Of a stretch of DNA of 64,000 nt, positions 51,234 to 60,217 are shown piece after piece. The position numbers and the translations under genes were made by a program. Every line of letters starts with the position of its first letter. Position 1 is the first letter of the stretch. Origin of the DNA: Clavibacter californiensis (lineage in GTDB: Bacteria > Actinomycetota > Actinomycetes > Actinomycetales > Microbacteriaceae); assembly GCF_021952865.1 (NCBI RefSeq), contig NZ_CP040792.1:930001-994000 (forward strand), in the 5' to 3' direction. The notes under the pieces were generated by a model that was not told where the DNA came from, made no database searches, and saw nothing but the letters and a program-made list of their open reading frames with translations.

Positions 51234-52073
51234 TCAGAAGCCGCGGGTGCCGTACATCTGCATCGTCGTGGAGAAGGCCTCGACGAACTTGACGATGGAG
51301 ATGAAGGCGACGATGACGTTGAGCCCGGCCCAGAGCCAGATCGGCGACAGCGCGTTCGCGGGCGCGCCCTCGATGCGGCGTCGGACGATGATCGACCGCC
51401 CGATCAGGTAGACCCCGCCCACGACGGGGATGAACGCCCACGCCCAGTGGAAGGGCTTGGCGATGCCGCGGCGCGTGAGGTCGCGCCAGTCGACGAACGC
51501 GAGCGCCACGGATCCGCCCCATACGAGGAACTGGACGAGGCTGCTGAGCGCCGAGGCGACCAGGGCGTCGGTGCGCGGCCCGCGCGGGCTCATCTCGAGC
51601 GCGCCCCGGTAGTCCATGTTCAGCGCGAGGAGGACGTAGACCACCGGCAGCGCCGCCAGCACCCAGATGGCCCACGTGAACGGCTGCGTGGACGCGGGCA
51701 CCTTCGGCGGCGGGGTCGGCGCGGAGTACGGCTGCTGCGCGTACGCGCCCTGCGCGTAGGGCTGCTGCGCATACGGCTGCTGCGCGTAGGGCTGCTGGGC
51801 GTCCTGCTGTCCGGGGGTCTGCTGGCCGTAGGTCGGCGGCACCGTAGCGGAGGCGGCCGGCGCCTCCGGCGCGACGTGGCCGGAGACCGGGGCGGCGGCG
51901 GGCTCGGCCGGCGCCGGTGCCGGCGACGGCGCCGACGCCGGCGCCGCGGCCGGGGGCGCGTCCGTCAGGTGGTCGGTCCAGCGCGTGCCGTCCCACCAGC
52001 GCAGGCGGTCGGATCCCGCGGGGTCCGCGTACCAGCCCGCGGGCGTGGAGGGTGTTCCGGTCGAGTCAGTCAC
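51234..52073 (-). CDS. DUF2510 membrane protein with QPYAQ repeats
   Basis: The 279-residue protein starts with the DUF2510 motif PAGWYADPAGSDRLRWWDGTRWTDH. It then has an Ala/Pro-rich linker with several QQPYAQ repeats, then four hydrophobic helices (TWAIWVLAALPVVYVLLAL onward). DUF2510 domains are common in actinobacterial membrane proteins and are of unknown function. The repeats are encoded by near-identical 15-base units and may vary in number between strains. Confidence 0.82.
   Translation of the reverse strand: MTDSTGTPSTPAGWYADPAGSDRLRWWDGTRWTDHLTDAPPAAAPASAPSPAPAPAEPAAAPVSGHVAPEAPAASATVPPTYGQQTPGQQDAQQPYAQQPYAQQPYAQGAYAQQPYSAPTPPPKVPASTQPFTWAIWVLAALPVVYVLLALNMDYRGALEMSPRGPRTDALVASALSSLVQFLVWGGSVALAFVDWRDLTRRGIAKPFHWAWAFIPVVGGVYLIGRSIIVRRRIEGAPANALSPIWLWAGLNVIVAFISIVKFVEAFSTTMQMYGTRGF
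51731..51807. repeat. tandem 15-base units encoding QPYAQ
   Basis: Units of the form GCGTAGGGCTGCTGC recur about five times with small changes (GCATACGGCTGCTGC, GCGTACGCGCCCTGC). They encode repeats such as QQPYAQ and QGAYAQ of the DUF2510 protein. Such arrays can expand or contract by slippage. Confidence 0.7.
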
Positions 52074-52191
52074 GAGGTGCTCCTAGGAAGAGGTGCGGGA
52101 TGCCGAAGGGCGTCGGACGCGACGGGGCGCGGACGCTGGTGGTCAGACTACCCACGTCGCGCTGGGCCCGTCCCGTCCCGGGCGACCGGCT

Positions 52192-54681
52192 TCAGGACGC
52201 GTCGAGCCGCCGCGCGAGGTACGGCGCCGTGCGGCTGCCGACGGTGTCGGCGACCTCGCGCGGGGTGCCCTGCGCCACGATCCGCCCGCCCTGGTCGCCG
52301 CCGGACGGGCCCAGGTCGATCACCCGGTCGGCGTCCGCCACCACGTCCATCTCGTGCTCCACCACGACGACCGTGTTGCCCGCGTCCACGAGCCCCTGGA
52401 GCTGGCGGAGGAGGAGCACGACGTCCGCCGGGTGGAGCCCGGTGGTCGGCTCGTCCAGCAGGTAGAGGGTGTGGCCGCGCGGCGCCCGCTGCAGCTCGGT
52501 GGCCAGCTTGATCCGCTGCGCCTCGCCGCCCGACAGCTCGGTCGCCGGCTGGCCGAGCCGGAGGTACCCGAGCCCCACGTCGCGCAGGGTCGCGAGGGCG
52601 CGCGCCGCGAGCGGCACGTCCTGGAGGAAGCCGTGGGCCTCGTCCACCGTCATGCCGAGCACGTCCGCGATGGATCGCCCGTGGTACTCGATCTCGAGCG
52701 TCCCGGGCTCGTACCGCGCGCCGTGGCACGTGGGGCACGGCCCGTATGAGCCCGGGAGGAACAGGAGCTCGACGGTCACGGATCCCTCGCCCTGGCAGGT
52801 CTCGCACCGCCCGCCCGCGACGTTGAAGGAGAACCGGCCGGCGCCGTAGCCGCGGGCGCGCGCCTCGTCGGTGGCGGCGTACGTGCGCCGGACGGCGTCG
52901 AAGAGCCCGGTGTAGGTCGCGAGCGTCGAGCGCGGCGTGCGGCCGATGGGGCGCTGGTCCACGGACACGAGCCGGTCCACCGCCTCGGCGCCCTCCACCC
53001 GGGCGATGCGGGCCGGTCCGGATGAGTCGTCGAGCTCGTCCGCCTCGTCCGCCTGCTCGACCACCACGCGGTCGGGCGCGAGCGAGGCCCGCAGCAGGTC
53101 CGGCAGCACGCGGCTCACGAGCGTCGACTTGCCGGATCCGGAGACGCCCGTCACGGCGACCATGACGCCGAGCGGGATCTCCACGTCGAGGTCCACGAGG
53201 TTGTGCAGCGTCACGCCCGTCGCCCGGATGCGCCCGGTCGGCGTCCGCGGCGTGCGCTCCGCCCGGGCCGGTGCGAGGTCGGGGAAGAGGTGCGGCCGCG
53301 TCGCCGAGGCCTCCACCTCGCGGAGCCCGTCGACGGGACCGCTGTAGACGACGGATCCGCCCGCCTGCCCCGCACCCGGGCCCACGTCCACGATCCAGTC
53401 GGACCGCCGCACGACGTCCATGTCGTGCTCCACCACGAAGACGGAGTTGCCCGAGTCGCGCAGCTGCTCGAGCACCTCGAGCAGCGGCTCGGCGTCGGCC
53501 GGATGCAGTCCTGCCGACGGCTCGTCGAGCACGTAGACCACGCCGAAGAGCCCGGACCGCAGCTGCGTCGCGAGGCGGAGCCGCTGCATCTCGCCCGGGG
53601 AGAGCGTGGTCGTGACGCGACCGAGGCTGAGGTAGCCGAGCCCGAGGTCCACCAGCACGGCGAGGCGCGCGACGAGGTCGGTCGTGATGGTGACGGCCAC
53701 GTCGCCCATGCCGTCCGTCGGCGCGATGGCCGTCGCGAGGTCCGCGAGCGTCAGCGCGTTGAGCTCCTGGACGCTGCGGCCCGCGAAGGTCACGGCCAGC
53801 GCCTCGGGCGTGAGCCCGCTGCCGCCGCACCGCTCGCACGTGCCCGAGACCATGTGCGCGAGCGCCGCCTCGCGGAGGCGCGGGCTCGCGGAGTCGGCGA
53901 GCGTGTGCAGCACGTAGGAGCGCGCGCTCCAGAACCGCCCGTTGTAGGGCTTCGCCACGCGGTCGCGCTGCGGCGTGATCTGCACCACGGGCTGCTCCTC
54001 GGTGAAGAGGATCCAGTCCCGCGCCTCCTCCGGCAGCTCCCGCCACGGCACGTCCACGTCGTGCCCGAGCGCGATGACGATGTCGCGCAGGTTCTTGCCC
54101 TGCCAGGCGCCGGGCCATGCGGCGATGGCGCCGTCGCGGATCGACAGCGACGGATCCGGCACGAGCGACGCCTCGGTCACGGTGTGCGCGACGCCGAGGC
54201 CGTGGCACACCGGGCAGGCGCCCGCGGCGGTGTTGGGCGAGAACGCGTCGGAGTCCAGCCGGCCCTGGCCCGCGGGGTAGGTCCCGGCCCGGGACATCAG
54301 CATCCGCAGCGAGTTGGAGAGCGTCGTCACGGTGCCGACCGTCGAGCGCGTGCTCGGCGCTCCACGGCGCTGCTGCAGCGCGACGGCGGGTGGCAGCCCG
54401 GTGATGCTCTCGACGTGCGGCGTCTGCTCCTGCCGGATCAGCCGCCTGGCGTACGGCGCGACCGACTCGAAGAACCGGCGCTGGGCCTCGGCGTAGACGG
54501 TGCCGAACGCGAGCGACGACTTGCCCGATCCCGAGACGCCCGTGAAGGCGACGATCCGGTCGCGCGGGATGTCGACGTCCACGTCGCGCAGCGTGTTCTC
54601 GGACGCACCCCGCACGCGGACGAAGCCGTCGGCGCGGTCGTCGGGGGTGGAGGCGTTCGGGCGGTTCTCGGGGGAAGGCAT
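52192..54681 (-). CDS. UvrA2-type excinuclease ATPase
   Basis: The 829-residue tandem ABC ATPase has two Walker A loops (TGVSGSGKSSLAF near 49 and TGVSGSGKSTLVS near 522), two signature motifs (LSPGEMQRLRLA and LSGGEAQRIKLA), and two zinc modules (CPVCHGLG and CERCGGSG; CETCQGEG and CPTCHGAR). It is about 120 residues shorter than housekeeping UvrA and appears to lack the UvrB-binding domain, as in UvrA2/DrrC proteins linked to DNA-damage or drug tolerance. TAGGGT (54694-54689) lies seven bases before the ATG. Confidence 0.9.
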   Translation of the reverse strand: MPSPENRPNASTPDDRADGFVRVRGASENTLRDVDVDIPRDRIVAFTGVSGSGKSSLAFGTVYAEAQRRFFESVAPYARRLIRQEQTPHVESITGLPPAVALQQRRGAPSTRSTVGTVTTLSNSLRMLMSRAGTYPAGQGRLDSDAFSPNTAAGACPVCHGLGVAHTVTEASLVPDPSLSIRDGAIAAWPGAWQGKNLRDIVIALGHDVDVPWRELPEEARDWILFTEEQPVVQITPQRDRVAKPYNGRFWSARSYVLHTLADSASPRLREAALAHMVSGTCERCGGSGLTPEALAVTFAGRSVQELNALTLADLATAIAPTDGMGDVAVTITTDLVARLAVLVDLGLGYLSLGRVTTTLSPGEMQRLRLATQLRSGLFGVVYVLDEPSAGLHPADAEPLLEVLEQLRDSGNSVFVVEHDMDVVRRSDWIVDVGPGAGQAGGSVVYSGPVDGLREVEASATRPHLFPDLAPARAERTPRTPTGRIRATGVTLHNLVDLDVEIPLGVMVAVTGVSGSGKSTLVSRVLPDLLRASLAPDRVVVEQADEADELDDSSGPARIARVEGAEAVDRLVSVDQRPIGRTPRSTLATYTGLFDAVRRTYAATDEARARGYGAGRFSFNVAGGRCETCQGEGSVTVELLFLPGSYGPCPTCHGARYEPGTLEIEYHGRSIADVLGMTVDEAHGFLQDVPLAARALATLRDVGLGYLRLGQPATELSGGEAQRIKLATELQRAPRGHTLYLLDEPTTGLHPADVVLLLRQLQGLVDAGNTVVVVEHEMDVVADADRVIDLGPSGGDQGGRIVAQGTPREVADTVGSRTAPYLARRLDAS

Positions 54682-54790
54682 CTGCTCGACCCTAGGCCTG
54701 CGCGCGCGGCATGGTCGATCCGGTGCGTGCGCACCCGCGCGGTGCTAGGGGTCACGGGTGGGCGGGCACGCAGCCCGCCCGTGGGCCGGA

Positions 54791-55003
54791 TCAGCCGAGC
54801 GCACCGCGCGCCTCCTGGAATGTGGGGAAGTCCCCGACGTCGCGGCCGAGGCGGTCGGTGACGTGGAAGCCCGCGCCCCACCTCTCCTCGGAGAGTCCGG
54901 CGAACTCGTCGCCGCGTCGGGCGACCCAGAGCCCCGCCGCGACCGGGGACCAGCTGATCCTGGGGATGTCGGTCTGACCGGGTGCGGTCTGCGTGAGAGC
55001 CAT
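54791..55003 (-). CDS. small hypothetical protein
   Basis: The 70-residue protein contains RISWSPVAAGLWVARRGDEFAGLSEERWGAGFHVTDRLGRDVGDFPTFQEARGAL, probably one compact beta/alpha domain. The Trp pattern and short size fit small Microbacteriaceae-specific proteins, but I cannot name a family. ATG 55003 follows GGAGGAG. It has its own promoter upstream. Confidence 0.65.
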   Translation of the reverse strand: MALTQTAPGQTDIPRISWSPVAAGLWVARRGDEFAGLSEERWGAGFHVTDRLGRDVGDFPTFQEARGALG

Positions 55004-55093
55004 CGCTCCTCCTTCTCCGCGGCTCGTCATCGAGCCGCGTGCTGTCGCCGGGACGTGGATGCGCGTCCGGCGTCTGTCGATCGGTGGACCTCG

Positions 55094-55122
55094 ACTGTAT
55101 GCGCACTAACGACTAGTGGGCA
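55094..55122 (-). promoter_or_regulatory. probable promoter for the 54791-55003 gene
   Basis: On the minus strand, TGCCCA (55122-55117) and TACAGT (55099-55094) are 17 bases apart, giving an untranslated leader of about 85 bases. Confidence 0.45.
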
Positions 55123-55187
55123 CTCTTCCGGGCGCATCCGCAGGATCGCGGGCGCGGTCGGGCATCCTGGGCCGCCCGGGCGCGACG

Positions 55188-55218
55188 GAGGGCCGCCCGC
55201 GCACGGCGGACGGCCCTC
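55188..55218 (-). terminator. hairpin after the sigma-factor gene
   Basis: GAGGGCCG and CGGCCCTC enclose a partly paired inner stem. The structure starts 17 bases past the sigma-factor stop. Confidence 0.7.
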
Positions 55219-55234
55219 TCCTCGTGCGGCAGGA

Positions 55235-56278
55235 TCAGCCGCGGATGTACGTCTCCAGCTCCGGGATGCGGAGCTTCGCGAGCACCTTCTTCTCGATCTG
55301 GCGCACGCGCTCGCGCGTCACGCCGAGCTGCTGGCTCACGAAGGCGAGCGAGCGGGGCTCGAGGCCGGCCAGCCCGAAGCGCATGCGCACGACCTCGGCG
55401 TCGCGCTCGGCGAGCCCGTCGATGAGGCGCGTGACGTGCGCCGCCATGAGCTGCTGCGTCACCACGTCGATGGGCTGCGTCACGTCCGCGTCCTCGATGA
55501 GGTCGGCCATCTCGGTGTCGCCGTCGCCGCCGCTGCCGCCCACGAGGACCTGCAGCGACATGGGCTCCTGCGCGCGGTCGAGCAGGTAGCGCACCTTGGT
55601 GACGGGCGTGTCCGACTCGCGTGCGATCTCCTCCATGGAGGGGTCGCGGCCGAGCTCCACCGCGAGCTCGCGCTGCACCGCGTTGATCCGGTTGATGTGC
55701 TCGACCGTGTGCACGGGGATCCGGATGGTGCGGCTCGTGTCGGCCATGCCGCGGGTGATGGACTGCTTGATCCACCACGACGCGTAGGTCGAGAACTTGA
55801 AGCCGGCCTGGTAGTCGAACTTCTCGACGGCGCGGACGAGGCCCATGTTCCCCTCCTGGATGAGGTCCAGGAACGGCAGGCCGCGACCCGTGTAGCGCTT
55901 GGCGATGCTGACGACGAGCCGCAGGTTGGCGTTGACGAGGTGCTGCTTCGCGCGCATCCCGTCCTGGGCGAGCGTCTGGTACTCGCGACGCTCGGCGGGC
56001 GTGAGGTCGGTGCGGGTGTCGAGGACCTCCTGCGACAGGACGCCCACCTCGATGCGACGGGCGACGCTCACCTCCAGCTCGGCGGTGAGCAGCGGCACGC
56101 GTCCGATCTGGCGCAGGTAGTCCTTGACGGCGTCGGTGCTGGCGCCCGGGGTGACGAGCGAGGGCTCGGGGAGGTCGGAATCCGCGTACGGATCGACGGG
56201 GCTGACGGACTCGACCTGGTCGAGCGCGGTGTCGGTGGTGGTGTCTGCGGCCGTGGGCCGGGTCGGTGTCATCGTCAT
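55235..56278 (-). CDS. RNA polymerase sigma factor, sigma-70 group 2 (SigB-like)
   Basis: This 347-residue sigma factor has region 1.2 ([27 protein letters not shown]), region 2 ([62 protein letters not shown]), region 3, and region 4 ([27 protein letters not shown]). It lacks region 1.1 and the long N-terminus of the primary factor, so it is a primary-like, probably stress or stationary-phase, factor. Start ATG 56278 follows GGAAGGAA. The upstream region has two palindromes. Confidence 0.93.
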   Translation of the reverse strand: MTMTPTRPTAADTTTDTALDQVESVSPVDPYADSDLPEPSLVTPGASTDAVKDYLRQIGRVPLLTAELEVSVARRIEVGVLSQEVLDTRTDLTPAERREYQTLAQDGMRAKQHLVNANLRLVVSIAKRYTGRGLPFLDLIQEGNMGLVRAVEKFDYQAGFKFSTYASWWIKQSITRGMADTSRTIRIPVHTVEHINRINAVQRELAVELGRDPSMEEIARESDTPVTKVRYLLDRAQEPMSLQVLVGGSGGDGDTEMADLIEDADVTQPIDVVTQQLMAAHVTRLIDGLAERDAEVVRMRFGLAGLEPRSLAFVSQQLGVTRERVRQIEKKVLAKLRIPELETYIRG

Positions 56279-56427
56279 GGTGCCCGTTCCTTCCGTGCCG
56301 TCGCGGACGGCATCGTCATGCGGGCCCGCGTCCGTTCGACGGGGGTCTCTGCGAGGTCCCGTGCTCCACGGGGCTCTCACCCGGGGCCGGATCACGACCC
56401 CGAGCGCCTAACTTAGCGCGCGATTCC

Positions 56428-56440
56428 TTTGGGGCCCAAA
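56428..56440. promoter_or_regulatory. palindrome TTTGGG-G-CCCAAA upstream of the sigma gene
   Basis: This perfect 6-bp inverted repeat with a one-base centre lies about 150 bases upstream of the sigma ATG and 12 bases from a TAAGTT -10-like box (56415-56410, minus strand). It is AT/GC-blocky and unlike coding sequence. A regulator site is likely. Confidence 0.45.
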
Positions 56441-56504
56441 CGTTCGTATACGCACGTAACATCCGGTCGGCACCGGTCCCGAGAGGCCGGCCCCCACCGG
56501 TGTA

Positions 56505-56519
56505 CCCAATCGTATTGGG
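56505..56519. promoter_or_regulatory. palindrome CCCAAT-CGT-ATTGGG between sigma and phosphatase genes
   Basis: This perfect 6-bp inverted repeat lies 63 bases before the phosphatase -10 box and upstream of the sigma promoter region. It shares the CCCAA/TTGGG core with the palindrome at 56428-56440, suggesting one regulator with two sites between divergent genes. Confidence 0.45.
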
Positions 56520-56581
56520 GACGAATGATTAGCGCAGGGGGTTGCGCCCGATCCTCGGCGGTTGTACATCTCCTCGCCACC

Positions 56582-56587
56582 TACAAT
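56582..56587 (+). promoter_or_regulatory. -10 box of the phosphatase-ccs operon
   Basis: TACAAT stands six bases before the GTG at 56594, so the operon mRNA is likely leaderless. GGTTGT, 16 bases upstream, is a weak -35. Confidence 0.5.
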
Positions 56588-56593
56588 TGACGG

Positions 56594-57238
56594 GTGGTCG
56601 CCTCACGAATCCATCTCATCCGTCACGGCGAGGTGCACAACCCGCACGGGGTCCTCTACGGACGGATCCCGGGGTACGGCCTCTCGGAGCTCGGCCACCG
56701 CATGGCGGACGCCGCGGCGCGGGCGCTCGAGGAGGAGGGCGCTCCCGTCAACCGCGTCATCGCCTCCCCGCTGCAGCGCGCGCAGGAGTCCGCCGCTCCG
56801 TGGGCCGAGCGCTTCGCCCTCGAGGTCGCCACCGACGAGCGCGTCATCGAGCCCACCAACCGCTTCGAGGGATCCAAGTTCCCCTCGCCCGCGCGCATCG
56901 CGCGCTCGCCGCGCCTCTGGCCGCTGGTCGTCGACCCGGTGAAGCCCAGCTGGGGCGAGTCCTACCGCTCCATCGCCGCGCGCATGGCGGAGGCCGTGAA
57001 GGCCGCGTACCGCTCCGTGCCGGACGGCGACGTCGTCATCGTCAGCCACCAGCTGCCCATCTGGATGGTCCACCTCTCCCTCGCGGGCGAGCGCCTCTTC
57101 CACGATCCCCGCCAGCGTCGCTGCGCCCTGTCGAGCATCACGACGGTGGAGCGCGTCGGGGACCGCTTCGTCGAGACGGGCTACATCGACGCGGCCGCGG
57201 GGCTCGCCGCCGACGCCGTCGACCAGGGGGCGGTGTGA
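56594..57238 (+). CDS. histidine phosphatase family protein (phosphoglycerate-mutase-like)
   Basis: The 214-residue protein begins RIHLIRHGEVHNPHGVLYG with the RHG phospho-histidine motif, and has ASPLQRAQESA and VVIVSHQLPIWMVH with the second catalytic His. The substrate is unknown. Actinobacterial respiration operons often start with this gene before resA. Start GTG 56594. The stop overlaps the next ATG as TGATG. Confidence 0.9.
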   Translation: MVASRIHLIRHGEVHNPHGVLYGRIPGYGLSELGHRMADAAARALEEEGAPVNRVIASPLQRAQESAAPWAERFALEVATDERVIEPTNRFEGSKFPSPARIARSPRLWPLVVDPVKPSWGESYRSIAARMAEAVKAAYRSVPDGDVVIVSHQLPIWMVHLSLAGERLFHDPRQRRCALSSITTVERVGDRFVETGYIDAAAGLAADAVDQGAV

Positions 57239-57846
57239 TGCCCGGCGTCAGCCGTCGCAGCATCCTGGCGGCCGCCGCCTCCGCCGTGCTCGGTGCCGTC
57301 GCGCTCTCGGGCTGCACCGAGGATCCGCTCGCCGCCGAGTTCAGGGCAGGCGACAGCAAGAGGTACATCGCGGGCGACGGCACGTTCACCGAGATCCCGC
57401 TCGCGGAGCGCGCGGAGCCCGTCGACTTCTCCGGCACGCTGTCGGACGGCACGGAGATCACCTCCGCCGACTACCGCGGATCCGTGACGGTCCTCAACTT
57501 CTGGTACGCCGAGTGCCCGCCCTGCCGCCTCGAGGCCAAGGACCTGCAGGCCGCGAGCCAGGAGCACGCGGCGGACGGCGTGAAGTTCCTCGGTGTCAAC
57601 ACCCGCGACCAGCGCCCCAACGTCGACTCCTTCGACAAGACGTACGGCATCACGTACCCGTCCGTCCTCGACGTCGAGGACACCTCCATGCAGCTGGCCT
57701 TCGCCGGCACCATCGCGCCGAACGCCGTGCCCGCCACCATCATCCTCGACCGCCAGGGCCGCGTGGCGTCCCGCGTGCTCGGGCAGATCGACCCCGGCGT
57801 GCTCCGCACGCTGGTGAAGGACACCGTCGCCGAGGCGGCGGGGTAG
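57238..57846 (+). CDS. ResA/TlpA-like lipoprotein thiol-disulfide oxidoreductase
   Basis: The 202-residue protein has twin arginine RRSIL, lipobox ending at Cys (ALSGC), and a thioredoxin-fold domain with FWYAECPPCRLEAK (CPPC active site) and NAVPATIILD (cis-Pro). It should keep apocytochrome c heme-binding cysteines reduced outside the membrane. It is coupled to the phosphatase gene upstream and to ccdA downstream. Confidence 0.92.
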   Translation: MPGVSRRSILAAAASAVLGAVALSGCTEDPLAAEFRAGDSKRYIAGDGTFTEIPLAERAEPVDFSGTLSDGTEITSADYRGSVTVLNFWYAECPPCRLEAKDLQAASQEHAADGVKFLGVNTRDQRPNVDSFDKTYGITYPSVLDVEDTSMQLAFAGTIAPNAVPATIILDRQGRVASRVLGQIDPGVLRTLVKDTVAEAAG

Positions 57847-58587
57847 GTGGACCAGATCCAGAGCGCCCTCTCCGGCCAGCTCCTCGTCGCGGTGCCGCTC
57901 GCGCTGCTCGCGGGCCTGGTCTCGTTCGCGTCGCCCTGCGTGCTGCCGCTGGTGCCGGGCTACCTCGGGTACATCGGCGGCATGGCGGAGGCCAAGGGCG
58001 GATCCGCGACGCGTCGCCGGCTGCTCCTCGGGACGGCGTTGTTCGTGCTCGGCTTCTCCGCGGTCTTCATCATCACGACGCTCGTCTCCGCCACGGCCGG
58101 CTTCTGGCTCATGCGCTGGCAGGACGTCGTCACGCGGATCCTCGGGGTCGTCCTCATCGTGATGGGCCTCGTCTTCACGGGCCGGCTCGGGTTCCTGCAG
58201 CGGCAGGTGAAGAGCTCGTGGCGCCCCGCGACCGGGCTCGCGGGCGCTCCGCTGCTCGGGATCGTCTTCGGCATCGGCTGGGCGCCGTGCATCGGCCCGA
58301 CGCTCGCGGTCGTCATCTCCATGAGCCTCACCTCGGCCGACGCGGGCCGCGGCGTGCTGCTCGGCGTCGCCTACTGCATCGGGCTCGGCGTGCCGTTCCT
58401 CCTCGTGGCCCTCGGCCTCGGATGGATGACGCGCACCGTCGGGTTCCTCCGCCGCCACATCCGCACTGTCAACCTCGTCGGGGGAGCGCTGCTCGTCATC
58501 ACCGGCGTGCTCATGGTCTCCGGGCTCTGGTCGGCGTGGATGCTCCAGCTCCAGGGGGTGATCGCCTCGTATGTCCCGGCCATCTGA
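57847..58587 (+). CDS. ccdA: cytochrome c biogenesis protein CcdA
   Basis: The 246-residue, six-helix thiol transporter of the DsbD family has the two redox helices with SFASPCVLPLVPGYLGYIGG and GIGWAPCIGPTLAVVIS. It passes electrons from thioredoxin to ResA outside. Start GTG 57847 follows the resA stop with no gap. Its 3' end overlaps resB by 17 bases. Confidence 0.94.
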   Translation: MDQIQSALSGQLLVAVPLALLAGLVSFASPCVLPLVPGYLGYIGGMAEAKGGSATRRRLLLGTALFVLGFSAVFIITTLVSATAGFWLMRWQDVVTRILGVVLIVMGLVFTGRLGFLQRQVKSSWRPATGLAGAPLLGIVFGIGWAPCIGPTLAVVISMSLTSADAGRGVLLGVAYCIGLGVPFLLVALGLGWMTRTVGFLRRHIRTVNLVGGALLVITGVLMVSGLWSAWMLQLQGVIASYVPAI

Positions 58588-60217
58588 CCACGTCGACTCC
58601 CCGCGGCAGGCGCCGCGCGAGGGTGCGCCCATCACGCAGCCGAAGCTCGGCTTCCTCGGCACGCTGCGCTGGTTCTGGCGGCAGCTCACGAGCATGCGCA
58701 CGGCGCTGTTCCTGCTGCTGCTGCTCGCGTTCGCGGCGATCCCCGGATCCCTCGTGCCGCAGCGCAGCTCCGACCCGAACGGCGTCACGCAGTTCCGTGC
58801 CGACAACCCGGACCTCTATCCGGTCCTCGACAAGCTCCAGGTGTTCGACACCTACAGCTCGGTGTGGTTCTCCTCCATCTACCTGCTGCTGTTCATCAGC
58901 CTCATCGGCTGCGTCGTGCCGCGCGCCAAGCACCACTTCGACGCGCTCCGCCAGGCGCCACCCACGACGCCAGCCCGGCTCTCCCGCCTCGCCGGGTACA
59001 CGACGCGGACCACCACCGCGGATCCGGTCGACGCCATCCGCCAGGCCCGCGCGCTGCTCAAGCGCCAGCGGTACCGCACGGTCCTCGTCGACGACGCGTC
59101 GGCCGCGGGCGGCGTGCTCTCGGTCTCGGCCGAGCGCGGCTACCTGCGCGAGACCGGCAACCTCGTCTTCCACTCCGCGCTCGTCGGGATCCTCATCACC
59201 GTCGGCATCGGCGGCGGCTTCGGCTACTCCGGGCAGAAGGTGCTCGTGGAGGGCCAGTCGTTCGTCAACACGCTCTCCACCTTCGACTCGTTCAACCCGG
59301 GCCGCTTCTTCGACGACTCGTCGCTCACCCCGTACCGGGTCAAGCTCAACGCGCTGCACGTGCAGTACGAGCAGCAGAACCCGAACGCCATCGGCCAGCC
59401 GCTCGACTTCACGGCCGACGTGACGGCCGACGTGCCGGGCGGCCAGCCGCAGGAGCGCGAGGTCAAGGTCAACGACCCGCTCGCCATCGGCGGCACCGAC
59501 ATGTACCTCCTCGGCAACGGCTACGCGCCGCACGTGACGGTGCGGGATCCCGCGGGCACCGTCGTCTACAGCGCCGACGTGCCGTTCCTCCCGCAGGATG
59601 CGAAGCTCACCTCGCTCGGCGTGGTCAAGGTCCCGGACGGCCTCCGCGAGCAGGTCGGCATGCTCGGCTTCTTCTACCCGACGCAGGGCGCGGAGAAGGC
59701 GCCGTTCTTCTCCTCCTACCCGGACCTCGACAACCCGCTGCTGACGCTCAACGTCTACACGGGCGACCTCGGGATCGACGGCGGCGTGCCCACCTCGGTG
59801 TACACGCTCGACACGGGGAACCTGACGCAGCTCACCGGCGGCAAGACCGGCGTCCAGTCCATCGAGCTCGCCCCCGGCCAGACGGTGGACCTGCCCGACG
59901 GCCTCGGCAGCGTGAGCCTCGACTCCGTGCCGCGCTTCGTCTCGTTCGACGTGCACCACGACCCCACGCAGCGCTGGGTGCTGCTGTTCGCGATCCTCGT
60001 GCTCGGCGGCCTGCTCACGTCCCTCTTCGTGCCACGCCGGCGCGTGTGGGTCAAGGCGGTGCCGCAGGCCGACGGATCGACGACCCTCGAGTACGCGGGG
60101 CTCGCCCGCGGCGAGGACCCCACGCTGGAGGCCGCCGTCGCGGCCCTGGCGGACAAGCACGTGGCCGGCCTCTCGCCGGGCGCGGTGTCAGATGCAGAAG
60201 TTAGGCTCCACTCGTGA
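58571..60217 (+). CDS. resB: cytochrome c biogenesis protein ResB
   Basis: The 548-residue System II heme-ligation protein starts its domain LGFLGTLRWFWRQLTSMRTALFLLLLLAFAAIPGSLVPQRSSDPNG. It has helices near residues 45, 105, 205 and 470, with a large extracytoplasmic domain between the last two. It works with ResC to export heme and attach it to apocytochrome c. Start ATG 58571. The stop overlaps the resC start. Confidence 0.94.
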   Translation: MSRPSDHVDSPRQAPREGAPITQPKLGFLGTLRWFWRQLTSMRTALFLLLLLAFAAIPGSLVPQRSSDPNGVTQFRADNPDLYPVLDKLQVFDTYSSVWFSSIYLLLFISLIGCVVPRAKHHFDALRQAPPTTPARLSRLAGYTTRTTTADPVDAIRQARALLKRQRYRTVLVDDASAAGGVLSVSAERGYLRETGNLVFHSALVGILITVGIGGGFGYSGQKVLVEGQSFVNTLSTFDSFNPGRFFDDSSLTPYRVKLNALHVQYEQQNPNAIGQPLDFTADVTADVPGGQPQEREVKVNDPLAIGGTDMYLLGNGYAPHVTVRDPAGTVVYSADVPFLPQDAKLTSLGVVKVPDGLREQVGMLGFFYPTQGAEKAPFFSSYPDLDNPLLTLNVYTGDLGIDGGVPTSVYTLDTGNLTQLTGGKTGVQSIELAPGQTVDLPDGLGSVSLDSVPRFVSFDVHHDPTQRWVLLFAILVLGGLLTSLFVPRRRVWVKAVPQADGSTTLEYAGLARGEDPTLEAAVAALADKHVAGLSPGAVSDAEVRLHS

